DNA of 64,000 nt from Rhodopseudomonas palustris (GCF_003031265.1 NZ_CP019966.1:496001-560000); one strand, 5' to 3'; positions 10,979-19,977 are shown, counted from the stretch's first letter. Numbers and translations are program-made. The notes: a model not told the origin generated them from the sequence alone.

Positions 10979-11218
10979 GTTGTCCTCCCTTGTTTGCTTG
11001 GCAGTTTTCTAAAGCGGCCGGATTGTTCACCGAGCGGTTCCGCTGGGCAAGCGATAACGAGGTCGGGCGACAAAGTCTCGCATCTGCGAGCGGCGCCGCA
11101 TTCGTGCCGGGAACGAACGGGTGGGCGTGGCGTTCACAAAGTCGCCGCAGTGTTGAACCTTGCGGCCGCAGCCGCCGTCCAACCCAAAGTTGCGACGCCC
11201 CCCGCCCGGAGCACCGAG

Positions 11219-11548
11219 ATGATCCCGACCTGGAGTGACTGGAAGCGCTATCCGCAGCCCGGCCGTGGCGGCAATATCGAGGCGCCGGTCAGTCCCGGGA
11301 TCTACGAAGTGCGTTACGCGCAGACCGGCGCCCTGTACGGCTTCGAGGCTGTCGACAATCTCGCGGTCGCGCTGGCGCAACTGCCTGTCAAATCGGCCCG
11401 CGCTGGATCGTGGTTCGGTCGCCGCGCCGCCCTGCCGTTCCCGGAGCTTGAGTATCGCGTCTGCGCCACCACTTCGCGCGCTCATGCCCGCACCGCCGCC
11501 GAACGCATGATCAATCTGCGCAGCACCTGGATCGCCGGCGCCGCCTGA
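11219..11548 (+). CDS. Small protein of unknown function (109 aa)
   Basis: I do not recognise a named family. The proposed protein begins MIPTWSDWKRYPQPGRGG and continues through IYEVRYAQTGALYGFE, an acidic/aromatic beta-rich segment, to a basic C-terminus (HARTAAERMINLRSTW). The open frame is much longer upstream, over the antisense of the serine hydrolase, but the composition only becomes protein-like from the ATG at 11219, which has GGAGC eight bases upstream. A hairpin follows the stop. I recall similar short proteins as hypothetical genes in Bradyrhizobium relatives but cannot verify this. Confidence 0.6.
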   Translation: MIPTWSDWKRYPQPGRGGNIEAPVSPGIYEVRYAQTGALYGFEAVDNLAVALAQLPVKSARAGSWFGRRAALPFPELEYRVCATTSRAHARTAAERMINLRSTWIAGAA

Positions 11549-11559
11549 CCGTGGTGCGA

Positions 11560-11582
11560 CGCGGCCGCCATTCGCGGCCGCG
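11560..11582 (+). terminator. Hairpin after the 109-aa gene
   Basis: A 9-bp perfect stem built from two GCGGCCGC sites flanked by C and G, with a CATTC loop. It starts 11 nt after the stop codon and has no T-run, so it may be factor-assisted or simply a stable 3' end. Confidence 0.45.
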
Positions 11583-11710
11583 AAAGGGTGCGGTGATGCG
11601 AAGGACGATGCCGGACCTGCGCTGTGCGCCGCGCGATCTCTGCCTATATTGACCGGCGACAGGGGCCATCGCGGTCCCGCTGCGATTCACCAGCAACGCC
11701 GGAGCATTCA

Positions 11711-13204
11711 ATGTCACCCACCGCCGCCGCCCGCACCGCCGATCAGGCCGCCTCGCTGCGCGATCGTCTGAAGGACCCGTCGCTGCTGCGCGAGCAGTGC
11801 TACATCGGCGGCGCTTGGTCGGGCACGTCGACGATCGCGGTGACCAATCCGGCCAATGGCCTGACGATCGCCAAGGTACCGCATCTCGGCGCCGCCGAGG
11901 CCACCCAGGCGGTCGAAGCAGCCGCGCAGGCATTCCCGGCCTGGGCCAAGCTCACCGCCAAGCAGCGCTCCAACATCTTGCGCAAATGGTTCGAGCTGAT
12001 CATCGCCAACCGCGAGGATCTGGCGCTGATCCTCACCACCGAACAGGGCAAGCCGCTCGCCGAGGCGCTCGGCGAAGTCGATATCGGCGCCGCCTATGTC
12101 GAATTCTTCGCCGAAGAGGCGCGTCGGGTGTACGGCGAAACCATCCCGACCCAGCGTGCCGACGCCCGGCTGATCGCCATCAAGCAGCCGATCGGCGTCT
12201 GCGGCGCGATTACGCCGTGGAATTTCCCGAGCTCGATGATCACCCGCAAGGTCTCGCCGGCGCTGGCGGCGGGATGCACCGTGGTGCTGAAGCCGGCTGA
12301 GGAAACGCCGCTGAGCGCCTTCGTGCTGGCGGCGCTGGCCGAAAAGGCCGGCGTGCCGAAGGGCGTGTTCAACGTCCTCACCGGCGACGCGCCGGCGATC
12401 GGCAAGGTGCTGTGCGAACATCCGGCCGTCCGGTTCGTCGGCTTCACCGGCTCCACCGAAGTCGGCAAGATCCTCTACAAGCAGGCGTCGGTCGGGGTGA
12501 AGAAGCTCGGTCTCGAGCTTGGCGGTAACGCGCCGTTCATCGTATTCGACGATGCCGATGTCGACGCCGCGGTCGAAGGCGCGATGGTGTCGAAGTATCG
12601 CAACATGGGTCAGACCTGCGTCTGCGCCAACCGGCTCTACGTGCAGGACGGCGTTTACGACGCGTTCGTCGAGAAGCTCGCCGCCAAGGTCAAGGCGATG
12701 AAGGTCGGTGACGGCACCGAGCAGGGCGTGACGCAAGGGCCGCTGATCAATGAGGCCGCGGTCGAGAAGACCGAGCGGCACATTGCGGACGCGCTGTCGA
12801 ACGGCGCCAAGGTGATCACCGGCGGCAAGCGCCACGCGCTCGGCGGCACCTTCTTCGAACCGACCGTGCTGGCCGATGTCCGGCCCGACGCGCTGGTGGC
12901 GCATGAAGAAACCTTCGGGCCGCTGGCGCCGGTGTTCCGCTTCAAGGACGAAGCCGAAGTGATCCGGCTCGCCAACGCCTCGCCGTTCGGCCTCGCCAGC
13001 TATTTCTACGCCCGCGATTTGGGCCGCGTCTGGCGCGTTGCAGAAGCGCTGGAGAGCGGCATGGTCGGCGTCAACACCGGCCTGATCACCACCGAAGTCG
13101 CGCCGTTCGGCGGCGTCAAGGAATCCGGCCTCGGCCGCGAAGGCTCACATCACGGCATCGAAGAGTATGTCGAGATCAAATACGTGATGATGGCGGGGAT
13201 CTGA
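11711..13204 (+). CDS. gabD: NAD(P)-dependent succinate-semialdehyde dehydrogenase
   Basis: 497-residue aldehyde dehydrogenase. It oxidises succinate semialdehyde to succinate, the last step of 4-aminobutyrate and related degradation. The catalytic Glu lies in LELGGNAPFIVFDDAD, the catalytic Cys in GQTCVCANR (the CVCANR form is characteristic of the GabD group), and the Rossmann motif is GFTGSTEVGK. The C-terminal segment PFGGVKESGLGREG is also typical. ATG 11711 begins the family N-terminus. No gabT transaminase is beside it, so the source of the semialdehyde is unclear. A family A repeat follows. Confidence 0.93.
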   Translation: MSPTAAARTADQAASLRDRLKDPSLLREQCYIGGAWSGTSTIAVTNPANGLTIAKVPHLGAAEATQAVEAAAQAFPAWAKLTAKQRSNILRKWFELIIANREDLALILTTEQGKPLAEALGEVDIGAAYVEFFAEEARRVYGETIPTQRADARLIAIKQPIGVCGAITPWNFPSSMITRKVSPALAAGCTVVLKPAEETPLSAFVLAALAEKAGVPKGVFNVLTGDAPAIGKVLCEHPAVRFVGFTGSTEVGKILYKQASVGVKKLGLELGGNAPFIVFDDADVDAAVEGAMVSKYRNMGQTCVCANRLYVQDGVYDAFVEKLAAKVKAMKVGDGTEQGVTQGPLINEAAVEKTERHIADALSNGAKVITGGKRHALGGTFFEPTVLADVRPDALVAHEETFGPLAPVFRFKDEAEVIRLANASPFGLASYFYARDLGRVWRVAEALESGMVGVNTGLITTEVAPFGGVKESGLGREGSHHGIEEYVEIKYVMMAGI

Positions 13205-13225
13205 GGGCAGAAGCTCAACTACGCG

Positions 13226-13340
13226 CTCATCCTCATCCTGAGGAGCCCCGGCAAAGCCGGGGCGTCTCGAAGGATGGGCCACGCAGGACTTGTGGCACAT
13301 GGTTCGAGACGGCGCTTCGCGCCTCCTCACCATGAGGTTG
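13226..13340. repeat. Intergenic repeat, family A (inverted orientation)
   Basis: Inverted copy of the 7637-7745 element, from CTCATCCTCATCCTGAGGAG to CCTCACCATGAGG, with the GCCCCGGCAAAGCCGGGGC and GGCGCTTCGCGCC hairpins. It lies between the convergent gabD and enoyl-CoA hydratase genes, where it may also help end transcripts. Confidence 0.9.
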
Positions 13341-13374
13341 AGCGTGCCGAGCGGCCAAGAGTGCGAAGGCGCTA

Positions 13375-14277
13375 CTATGCCTTCCGGCGCTCATCGATCT
13401 CCCTGATCTGCGCCCGCGCGTCGTCGCCCTCGGGGATCGGGCGGCCGCTGTCGCGCCATTCGATCGCGGCCTTGAAGCCGGCGTCTTGCGCGTAGCGGCG
13501 GAACCACAGGCCCTCGGGATTGTGCCGCGAGACGCCGTCGAAGATCGTGGCGAGCATCTGGGTCTGCTCCAGGCCCATGTTCAACATCACCTGATTGACC
13601 ACGAGCTTATGCATCGCGAGGTGGCTTTTCGGTACGCCGGCGACGCGCGTGGCGAGCTTCATCGTAGCTTGTTCCAGCTCGGCAACCGGCACCGACAGAT
13701 TGACGAGGCCCCACTCGGCCGCGGTCTTGCCGGTGATCACGTCGCCGGTGAACATCATCTGCTTGGCGCGCGTCGGGCCGAGCTTGAAGGTCCACATCGC
13801 GGTGGTGGGGCATCCCCAGACCCGGGTCGGCATGTAGCCGATGCGCGCATCATCGGCCATCACGATCATGTCGCAGCACAGTGCGATGTCGCTGCCGCCG
13901 GCGACCGCCGCGCCGTGGATCTTGGCGATGGTCGGCTTCGAGCAACGCCACAGGCTCATGAAGTCCTCGGTGTTGCGTTTCATGGCCGCGTAGTCCACCA
14001 GCGGGTCCCATGGCTCCTTCTCCTGCTGGCACGGATGGTCGATGTCGCTTTCGGCGTAGTCGACCAGATCGTAGCCGCCGCAAAAGCCCTTTCCGGCGCC
14101 TTCGATGACGATCACATGGATCGCATCCTCGGCCTGCGCCCACTCCACCGCGGCGCGGATGTCCCGCGGCATCGCGTCATTGATGGCGTTGAAGCGGTCG
14201 GGGCGATTCAGCACCAGCCGCGCGATCCGCGGGGCATTCGGGTCCGGCGCGATCGTCAAGGTCGAGAATTCGGGCAA
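13375..14277 (-). CDS. Enoyl-CoA hydratase/isomerase family protein (crotonase)
   Basis: 300-residue crotonase-fold protein acting on an acyl-CoA. The oxyanion-hole segments are [10 protein letters not shown] near residue 65 and [14 protein letters not shown] near residue 120. The exact reaction (hydration, isomerisation or hydrolysis) is not decided by these. The start is TTG 14277 with GGAGGA six bases upstream. It is divergent from a TetR regulator and an acyl-CoA synthetase, sharing two palindromic operators and a mirror-image promoter pair, so all three genes are probably induced together by an acyl-CoA. Length is slightly above the usual 260 residues because of an insertion after residue 70. 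Confidence 0.9.
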   Translation of the reverse strand: MPEFSTLTIAPDPNAPRIARLVLNRPDRFNAINDAMPRDIRAAVEWAQAEDAIHVIVIEGAGKGFCGGYDLVDYAESDIDHPCQQEKEPWDPLVDYAAMKRNTEDFMSLWRCSKPTIAKIHGAAVAGGSDIALCCDMIVMADDARIGYMPTRVWGCPTTAMWTFKLGPTRAKQMMFTGDVITGKTAAEWGLVNLSVPVAELEQATMKLATRVAGVPKSHLAMHKLVVNQVMLNMGLEQTQMLATIFDGVSRHNPEGLWFRRYAQDAGFKAAIEWRDSGRPIPEGDDARAQIREIDERRKA

Positions 14278-14301
14278 AGCTTCCTCCGTCGTTTTCTATA
14301 A

Positions 14302-14319
14302 ACAGTCAACGTTGACTGT
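14302..14319. promoter_or_regulatory. TetR operator 1 (perfect palindrome)
   Basis: ACAGTCAACGTTGACTGT is an exact 18-bp palindrome in the divergent promoter region. It contains the -35 box of the tetR promoter and overlaps the -10 of the opposite promoter. Confidence 0.8.
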
Positions 14320-14342
14320 ACGGCGCTCCCTGCTACAGTCAA
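14312..14342. promoter_or_regulatory. Mirror-image overlapping divergent promoters
   Basis: On the plus strand TTGACT (14312-14317), a 16-nt spacer and TACAGT (14334-14339) form a sigma-70-like promoter toward tetR. On the minus strand the same elements occur at 14342-14337 and 14320-14315, toward the enoyl-CoA hydratase. The -35 of each promoter lies in one operator and the -10 in the other, so a bound repressor would shut both. Confidence 0.65.
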
Positions 14343-14352
14343 TCCTGACTGT
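14335..14352. promoter_or_regulatory. TetR operator 2
   Basis: ACAGTCA-ATCC-TGACTGT has the same 7-bp half-sites as operator 1, differing only in the centre. The centres are 33 bp apart, about three helical turns, so dimers would bind on the same face of the DNA. Confidence 0.8.
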
Positions 14353-14364
14353 TCAGGAGACGAG

Positions 14365-14994
14365 ATGAACCGGCCCCGGCCCGATGCTGCCGATAGCCCG
14401 CCCGCGATTCGCGACCGTCTGCTCGACGCGGCGGTCGAATGCTTGATCGAGCTCGGCGTGGCGGGGACGTCGACGCTGGCGGTGCAGCATCGCGCGGGCG
14501 TCAGCCGCGGCGCGCTGCTGCATCATTTTCCGAGCCGCGAAGTGTTGCTGGCCGCGAGCGTTTCCGAGCTGATCCGGCGCAACGAGCATGCAGTACGCAG
14601 CTTCGTCGAAGCGCTGCCCAGTCGTGGCGACCGGCTGAAGGTGGCGATGGGCGCGCTCGCCTTTGCGGCGCGGCAGCCGGCGTATCTGGCCGAACTCGAA
14701 CTCTGGGCGGTGGCGCGCACCGATAGTGCCTTGCGCCAGACGTTGATCGCCGCCGAACGGCTGGCGAAGCGTGAGATCGACCGCGTCCACTATCAGTTGT
14801 TCGGCGATTGGGCGAAGTCGGACTCCTACGCCGAAATTGTCGCGCTCACCCAGCATTTCATGCGCGGGCTGGCGATCTCGGAGAACGTCCGGCTGTCGCC
14901 GAAGCGCCGAGACGAACTGATCGCCTCCTGGACCGAGGCGATCCGGCCGATCCTGGAACGCGGCCTGACGACCACAAGCGCCAGCAAGGCGTAA
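14365..14994 (+). CDS. TetR/AcrR-family transcriptional regulator
   Basis: 209-residue one-component regulator. The helix-turn-helix spans about residues 15-60 (IRDRLLDAAVECLIELG through SRGALLHHFPSREVLL); the rest is a helical ligand-binding domain. It has AGGAGA before the ATG and is 23 nt upstream of the acyl-CoA synthetase, so the two form an operon. It is most likely an autorepressor that responds to an acyl-CoA or acid used by the flanking enzymes. This is inferred from the palindromic operators and the divergent layout. Confidence 0.93.
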   Translation: MNRPRPDAADSPPAIRDRLLDAAVECLIELGVAGTSTLAVQHRAGVSRGALLHHFPSREVLLAASVSELIRRNEHAVRSFVEALPSRGDRLKVAMGALAFAARQPAYLAELELWAVARTDSALRQTLIAAERLAKREIDRVHYQLFGDWAKSDSYAEIVALTQHFMRGLAISENVRLSPKRRDELIASWTEAIRPILERGLTTTSASKA

Positions 14995-15017
14995 TCAGTA
15001 AAATTCAGGAGGGGACG

Positions 15018-16643
15018 ATGAATTCACCGCCGCTGCGCGAGTCCTATTGGACTGCCGATCTGTCGCGACCGGTGCTCGACGTTGCGATCGGCGACGTACT
15101 GGCGGAGGTCGCGGCGCAGGAAGGCGACCGGCCGGCGCTGGTCGAAGTCGTGCCGAATGGTATGGACTCGCCGGTCGGCGCGGCGAGCACCAGCCGCAGC
15201 TGGACCTATGCGCAGCTCAACGATGACGCACGCCGCTGCGCCAGCTGGCTGCTGACGCAGTTCAAGACCGGTGACCACATCTGCGTCTGGGCGCCGAACG
15301 TGCCCGAATGGATCGTGCTGCAATATGGCGCGGCGCTGTCCGGCCTCGTGCTGGTGACGGCCAATCCGGCCCTGAAGGCGTCGGAGCTGGAGTTCGTGCT
15401 GCAGCAATCGCAGTCGGTGGCGCTGTTCCATCTCGATGCATTCCGCGGCGTCGACACCGGCGCGGTAGCGCGCGGCTTTGCCTCTGCGGAGCTGCGCTGC
15501 ATTTCGTTCAGCGGCTGGCTCGATGAGGTCCGCCGCACCGATATCGGTGCTCTGCCGCGGATTGACCCTGGTCAGCCGGCACAGATCCAGTACACCTCGG
15601 GCACCACCGGCCGTCCCAAGGGGGCGCTGCTGCATCATCGCGGGCTGATCACCAACGCCAGCTACGTCGCGGCGCGCGCCGGGCTCGATCACAGCGTGCT
15701 GTTGAGCCCGATGCCGCTGTTTCATACGGCCGGCTCGATCATGAGCGTCTTAGGCTGCCTCAATTCGCGCTCGACTCTGGTGCTGCCGCTGCTGTTCGAT
15801 CCGGGCACCGTGCTCGACGCAATCGCGCACAGCCGCGCCGACACGCTGTTCGGCGTGCCGACGATGCTGCTCGCGGTGATCGATGCCCAGCTGCAGGCGC
15901 CGCGCGATCTGTCCTCGCTCCGCGTTGCCGCCTCCGGCGGCGCCCAGGTGCCGCCCGAACTGCACCGCCGGATTCACGACGCGCTGAAGCTGCCGCTGCT
16001 CACCGTGTTCGGCCAGACCGAACTCAGCCCAATCGTCTCGCAGACCAGCATCGACGATCCGGACGAGCAGCGCATTCACTCTGTCGGACGGCCGCTGTGG
16101 AATGTCGAGGTGCGGATCGTCGATCCGAACGGCGACCGCGTGGTCGGCATCGGTGTTGAAGGCGAGATCCAGGTCCGCGGCTATCAGACCATGCTCGGTT
16201 ACTTCAACGCCCCCAAAGAGACCAGCGAGACGATTACGGCTGACGGCTGGCTGAGGACGGGCGATCTCGGCGCGATGGATGAAGCCGGTTATCTGCGGAT
16301 CACCGGCCGGCTCAAGGACATGATCATCCGCGGCGGCGAGAACATCTATCCGGCCGAGGTCGAAGCCTGCCTGCTGCGGCATCCCGCTGTTGCCGACATC
16401 TCGGTGTTCGGAGCGCCGGACGACAAATGGGGCGAAGTGGTTGCCGCCGCAGTCAGGCTCGTGCCGGATGTGCCGGTAACGGCCACCGAGCTGAGCGCTT
16501 TCTGCAAGACTGAGATCGCGCCGCACAAGGCGCCGACGGTCTGGTACGCCTGCACGGGTTTCCCGCTGACGGCGTCCGGCAAGATCCAGAAGTTCCGCCT
16601 CCGCGATGCGGCGGTCGAAGGCGAGTTGCAGCGCCTGAGCTGA
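15018..16643 (+). CDS. AMP-dependent acyl-CoA synthetase, TetR-controlled
   Basis: 541-residue ANL-family ligase that makes an acyl-CoA with ATP. Motifs are YTSGTTGRPKGALLHHRG (phosphate loop), VFGQTELSP (adenine motif), GRLKDMIIRGGENIYPAEVE (hinge) and a final LTASGKIQKF lysine motif. ATG 15018 has a strong AGGAGGGG upstream, while the open frame extends much further into tetR in another phase, so the start is clear. It is co-transcribed with tetR and probably works with the divergent crotonase in catabolism of a short, branched or aromatic acid. The substrate is not known. A strong hairpin follows. Confidence 0.93.
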   Translation: MNSPPLRESYWTADLSRPVLDVAIGDVLAEVAAQEGDRPALVEVVPNGMDSPVGAASTSRSWTYAQLNDDARRCASWLLTQFKTGDHICVWAPNVPEWIVLQYGAALSGLVLVTANPALKASELEFVLQQSQSVALFHLDAFRGVDTGAVARGFASAELRCISFSGWLDEVRRTDIGALPRIDPGQPAQIQYTSGTTGRPKGALLHHRGLITNASYVAARAGLDHSVLLSPMPLFHTAGSIMSVLGCLNSRSTLVLPLLFDPGTVLDAIAHSRADTLFGVPTMLLAVIDAQLQAPRDLSSLRVAASGGAQVPPELHRRIHDALKLPLLTVFGQTELSPIVSQTSIDDPDEQRIHSVGRPLWNVEVRIVDPNGDRVVGIGVEGEIQVRGYQTMLGYFNAPKETSETITADGWLRTGDLGAMDEAGYLRITGRLKDMIIRGGENIYPAEVEACLLRHPAVADISVFGAPDDKWGEVVAAAVRLVPDVPVTATELSAFCKTEIAPHKAPTVWYACTGFPLTASGKIQKFRLRDAAVEGELQRLS

Positions 16644-16686
16644 TGGCCCGCCGCGGCGCTCTGGTCTTGGACCGTTGCTTTGAGAC

Positions 16687-16715
16687 GAGCGGCACGCCAT
16701 GTCGGCGTGCCGCTC
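16687..16715. terminator. Bidirectional hairpin between convergent genes
   Basis: Perfect 12-bp stem (16687-16698 with 16704-16715) and a 5-nt loop, between the acyl-CoA synthetase stop and the DUF1254 gene stop. No long T-run on either side. Confidence 0.6.
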
Positions 16716-16732
16716 AGTCGTGTGCCGGTGAT

Positions 16733-18166
16733 CTACTGACTGAATCCGGTGGGTGGCTGCACGCGTGTCACCGGCGGCGGGGCCCAGCGGCCGGTCAGGG
16801 CTTCCTGTTTGGGAGCGTACATCCGCATCGTCAGCGTGAACGGTCCTTTCGGCGCCGGCAGCCAGTTCGATTCGTGCTCGGCGCCGGGGCTGGCATTCTG
16901 GATCAAGAGGTCGAGCGAGCCGTCGGCGTTGGGCTTCAGCGGCATCCAGCTGCTCAGCGCTTGGCGCTGCAGCGCGTTCGGCACGGGGAAGCCGTCGGAA
17001 TCGTACAGCGTCAGCGACCAGAACGCGTCGACCGGCGGCGTGGCGCCCTTCTGGAAGCGCAGCACGTAGTTGCTGGTGCCGTCGAGCGGCTTGCCGGTCT
17101 CGTCGGCGATGTTGACCGGATAGATCGCGTCCTCAGGCACGTTGGCGCCGAGCCCGAACTGGGCGACGATCGCACGCTTCAGGTAGTAATTGCCGTACAC
17201 CCCCATGGTGTCGATGTTCATGCTCCAGCCATTGGTCACGCGGGCCATGGTCGGCATCTTCCAGCTCATCAGCTTCAGCGCCTCGGCCGGTGCCGCGCCC
17301 AATGCTTTGCGTACGTTGGGGGCGGCTTTGTCGAGATCGAAGCTCTTGCCCGGCTCCAGCCCGATCCGGCGCAGCCGTGCGACGATCGGCTGGTCGGTGA
17401 TATGCGGCGGGTTCTGTTTCAGGAGCTCGGCCGCGTAGGCGAAAAATTGCCCGCCCGGCATGCTGTCGACCTGCTGCTTCGGCGGCGTCTTCATGTCGAT
17501 CGCGGGATCGGGCACGAAGGCAGGGGCCGGTCCCGGCGGCTTGCCCCATTGCGACAGCGGCGTCGCGGTGTAGCCGGCCTGGATCTGGTGCACCGCGGCG
17601 TAGTCTGCTGGCCCGTCGGTCTTGGTGCGGCCGATGATCCAGATAATCGGCGTCGGCGCCTCGATCCGCTGCATCCCGGACGGCACCGTGCCGCTCCAGC
17701 CGGGCGCCGTGACCAGGAATTTCTGCGCCTGGGTGCCGGTGGTGCGCCAGCCGGGCGATGCGAACACGTCGGTCCACATATCGAGCATCGGCAGCAGGTA
17801 GTAGCGGCCGTTGGTGTCGGGCGCCGTCACCACCATCGGCTCTCTCGACAGATCGAGCCAGGCGATCGAATACAGCGTATCGAAATTCGGCCGCACGACC
17901 GTCTTGAAATCCGCCGGCGGATAAGCCGGCACGCTGACGAAGCTGTTCATCGGCCCTTTGCCGAACTCCTTGCCCGCCTCGACATTGGTCGATTGCTTGC
18001 GGGTAAGGTCCATCGTCACCAGCGGATAGAAATACAAATAAGCATCGATCCCGAGGCTCAGCGCCTCTTCGTCGGAGACCGGCGCCGGCTCGCTTCGCGC
18101 GGGCGCCGTCATCAGCAGCAGCGCGGCCGTTGCGGCCGCCGACATCGCCTTCAACCAGCCAATCAT
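16733..18166 (-). CDS. Secreted DUF1254/DUF1214 domain protein
   Basis: 477-residue exported protein. A signal peptide covers about residues 1-25 (MIGWLKAMSAAATAALLLMTAPARS). Then comes a DUF1254 domain (SLGIDAYLYFYPLVTMDLTR through the RPNFDTLYSIAWLDLS motif) and a C-terminal DUF1214 domain (SNYVLRFQKGATPPVDAFWSLTLYD). The biochemical role of this family is not established. Members occur widely in soil proteobacteria, often several per genome. It is a single gene with no obvious partner and no clear promoter elements. Confidence 0.9.
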   Translation of the reverse strand: MIGWLKAMSAAATAALLLMTAPARSEPAPVSDEEALSLGIDAYLYFYPLVTMDLTRKQSTNVEAGKEFGKGPMNSFVSVPAYPPADFKTVVRPNFDTLYSIAWLDLSREPMVVTAPDTNGRYYLLPMLDMWTDVFASPGWRTTGTQAQKFLVTAPGWSGTVPSGMQRIEAPTPIIWIIGRTKTDGPADYAAVHQIQAGYTATPLSQWGKPPGPAPAFVPDPAIDMKTPPKQQVDSMPGGQFFAYAAELLKQNPPHITDQPIVARLRRIGLEPGKSFDLDKAAPNVRKALGAAPAEALKLMSWKMPTMARVTNGWSMNIDTMGVYGNYYLKRAIVAQFGLGANVPEDAIYPVNIADETGKPLDGTSNYVLRFQKGATPPVDAFWSLTLYDSDGFPVPNALQRQALSSWMPLKPNADGSLDLLIQNASPGAEHESNWLPAPKGPFTLTMRMYAPKQEALTGRWAPPPVTRVQPPTGFSQ

Positions 18167-18304
18167 GTTGCCGTCCTCCCTCGACGCATCGCAGATGGCG
18201 TTCCAGGCAGGATGCTGAGTTGAGTGCCGGCTGAGCTATGACGCAGGTCAAACGACCAGAAGCTTGGTGGTCGAGACTGGATGCTGACTGGTAACTCTAC
18301 GAGG

Positions 18305-18988
18305 TCACTGTCGCAGCATGATCAGCGGATCGGCGGTATCAGGCACCTTGCGCCACTGCGCATTGTCGTCGGCCTCGAACCGCCAACTATCGCCGTTCGG
18401 CGCCACCAGCAGCATCGCACCATGCTCGAGCCGCCACATCGTCGGACCAAATCCGGCGATCTGCGCATCGCAGCGCGGCTTCAAGAATGCCTGGAAGTTG
18501 TCGTTGCCCGCTTCGGTATTGGTGAGTGTCAGGCCGCAGACCTGGCGGCCGTTACCGCGCACCATGGTCCAGTCGCCGATCATCTGCTCCATCGATTTGG
18601 CGAGCGAGCGAGCCGCGACCAGGTTCTGCAGGATGTAGATCCCTTCGCCGTCGCGATGGCCTTCGAAGATGCCGCTCTCGACCTCGGTGAAATCGATCAC
18701 CGAGTCCCCGTCGGCTGTCTCCAGCCGGACGATGTCGAGGCCTTTGACGTCCCAGGCGGTGATCGCCTTGGTGAACGGCAGCGTCTTGGCGCAGTCAGGC
18801 TCGAGAGTCAGTTTCAGCCCCTTGGCGGCGGGCTCGGACGTCAGCGTCACGACGCAGGTCTTGCTGCGTTCGGTGGTCGCCAGCTCCCACTGGCCGACCA
18901 TCTCCTTCTTCATCGAGGCTGCGTCCTGCGCCGCGGCGGCGGACGCGAGCAGCGCCGAGAGGATCACCGTGCCGAACGCGCGCCACAT
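18305..18988 (-). CDS. AprI/Inh-family metalloprotease inhibitor-like protein, two repeats
   Basis: 227-residue exported protein with a signal peptide (cleavage after about residue 20, ASAAAAQ). Two tandem domains look like the Inh/AprI lipocalin-like inhibitor fold: the first from MVGQWELATTERSKTCVVTL, the second from MIGDWTMVRGNGRQVCGLTL. Each has two Cys about 20-25 residues apart (TCVV...PDCAK; QVCG...PRCDA), as in the disulfide of Inh. Classical inhibitors are single-domain and pair with a serralysin protease, which is not seen in this window. Its stop and start spacing places it directly after the 2-hydroxyacid dehydrogenase in the ABC operon, so another function is possible. Confidence 0.78.
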   Translation of the reverse strand: MWRAFGTVILSALLASAAAAQDAASMKKEMVGQWELATTERSKTCVVTLTSEPAAKGLKLTLEPDCAKTLPFTKAITAWDVKGLDIVRLETADGDSVIDFTEVESGIFEGHRDGEGIYILQNLVAARSLAKSMEQMIGDWTMVRGNGRQVCGLTLTNTEAGNDNFQAFLKPRCDAQIAGFGPTMWRLEHGAMLLVAPNGDSWRFEADDNAQWRKVPDTADPLIMLRQ

Positions 18989-18990
18989 CG

Positions 18991-19977
18991 TCAGCGGCCT
19001 TTCACCGGCGTTTCGGCCACCGGCGTCAGCGGCCGCTGGCCTGCGAACCAGGCTTTCAGATTGTCGACCACCAGCTGGTTCATCGCATTGCGCGTCACCA
19101 CCGAGGCCGAGCCGATATGCGGCAGCAGCACGACGTTGTCCATTGCGCGCAGCTCTTCGGGAACGTTCGGTTCGGCCGCGAAGACGTCGAGGCCGGCAGC
19201 GAGAATCTTGCCGGATTTCAGGGCGTCAATCAGCGCCGCTTCGTCGATCACCGAGCCGCGCGCGACGTTGATCACCACGCCGCGCGGCCCGAGCGCACCG
19301 AGCACCTCGGCGTTGATCAGCTTGGCAGTGGTGGGGCCGCCCGGCGTGATCACCACCAGGGTATCGACCTCCTTGGCCATCTCGATCAGGTTCGGATAGT
19401 GCTGATAGGCGACGCCGGCCGCCGGATTGCGCGAATGATACACCACCGGCACCAGCGAGGCGTCGAGCCGCCGGGCGATCGCCTGGCCGATCCGGCCCAT
19501 GCCGACCATACCGACCTTGCGGTCGCGTAAGGAGCCGGTGCTGAGCGGATAGTCCTGGGTCTGCCATTGTCCGGCGCGGACGTATTTGTCGGCGCGGATG
19601 AACTCGCGCAACGTCGCGATCAGCAGCCCGAGCGCGGTATCGGCGACTTCTTCGGTGAGCACGTCGGGGGTGTTGGTGACGATCACGCCATGCTGCGCCG
19701 CCCAGGCGGAATCGACATGGTCGTAGCCGACACCGAAGCTCGCCACGATTTCGAGCTTCGGAAACCGCGCCAGCATCGCAGCGCCGGTCGGCACCAGGCC
19801 GGTGACCGCGATCCCGCGGATGCGGCCGCGAGCTTCGTCGTTCAGCTTCTCGAGGTCGTCGGCGCGCTCGCATTTGTGCAGCACATAACCGGCCGGGAAG
19901 CCCTGATCGATGACCTCCTTGCGGGGGCCGTAGATCAACAGATCAATCGGCTCCGACGCGCCCGTTTCCCCCGGCAT
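18991..19977 (-). CDS. D-isomer-specific 2-hydroxyacid dehydrogenase
   Basis: 328-residue NAD(P)-dependent dehydrogenase that reduces 2-keto acids such as glyoxylate or hydroxypyruvate, or oxidises the D-hydroxy acid. The Rossmann loop is GMVGMGRIGQAIARR near residue 155, with the catalytic Arg in NVARGSVID, Glu in FAAEPNVPEE and His in LLPHIGSAS. The ATG at 19977 overlaps the TGA of the permease gene by one base. A TTG one codon earlier is possible. It is an unusual enzyme to find between an ABC permease and an inhibitor-like gene; it may process the imported compound. Confidence 0.9.
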   Translation of the reverse strand: MPGETGASEPIDLLIYGPRKEVIDQGFPAGYVLHKCERADDLEKLNDEARGRIRGIAVTGLVPTGAAMLARFPKLEIVASFGVGYDHVDSAWAAQHGVIVTNTPDVLTEEVADTALGLLIATLREFIRADKYVRAGQWQTQDYPLSTGSLRDRKVGMVGMGRIGQAIARRLDASLVPVVYHSRNPAAGVAYQHYPNLIEMAKEVDTLVVITPGGPTTAKLINAEVLGALGPRGVVINVARGSVIDEAALIDALKSGKILAAGLDVFAAEPNVPEELRAMDNVVLLPHIGSASVVTRNAMNQLVVDNLKAWFAGQRPLTPVAETPVKGR

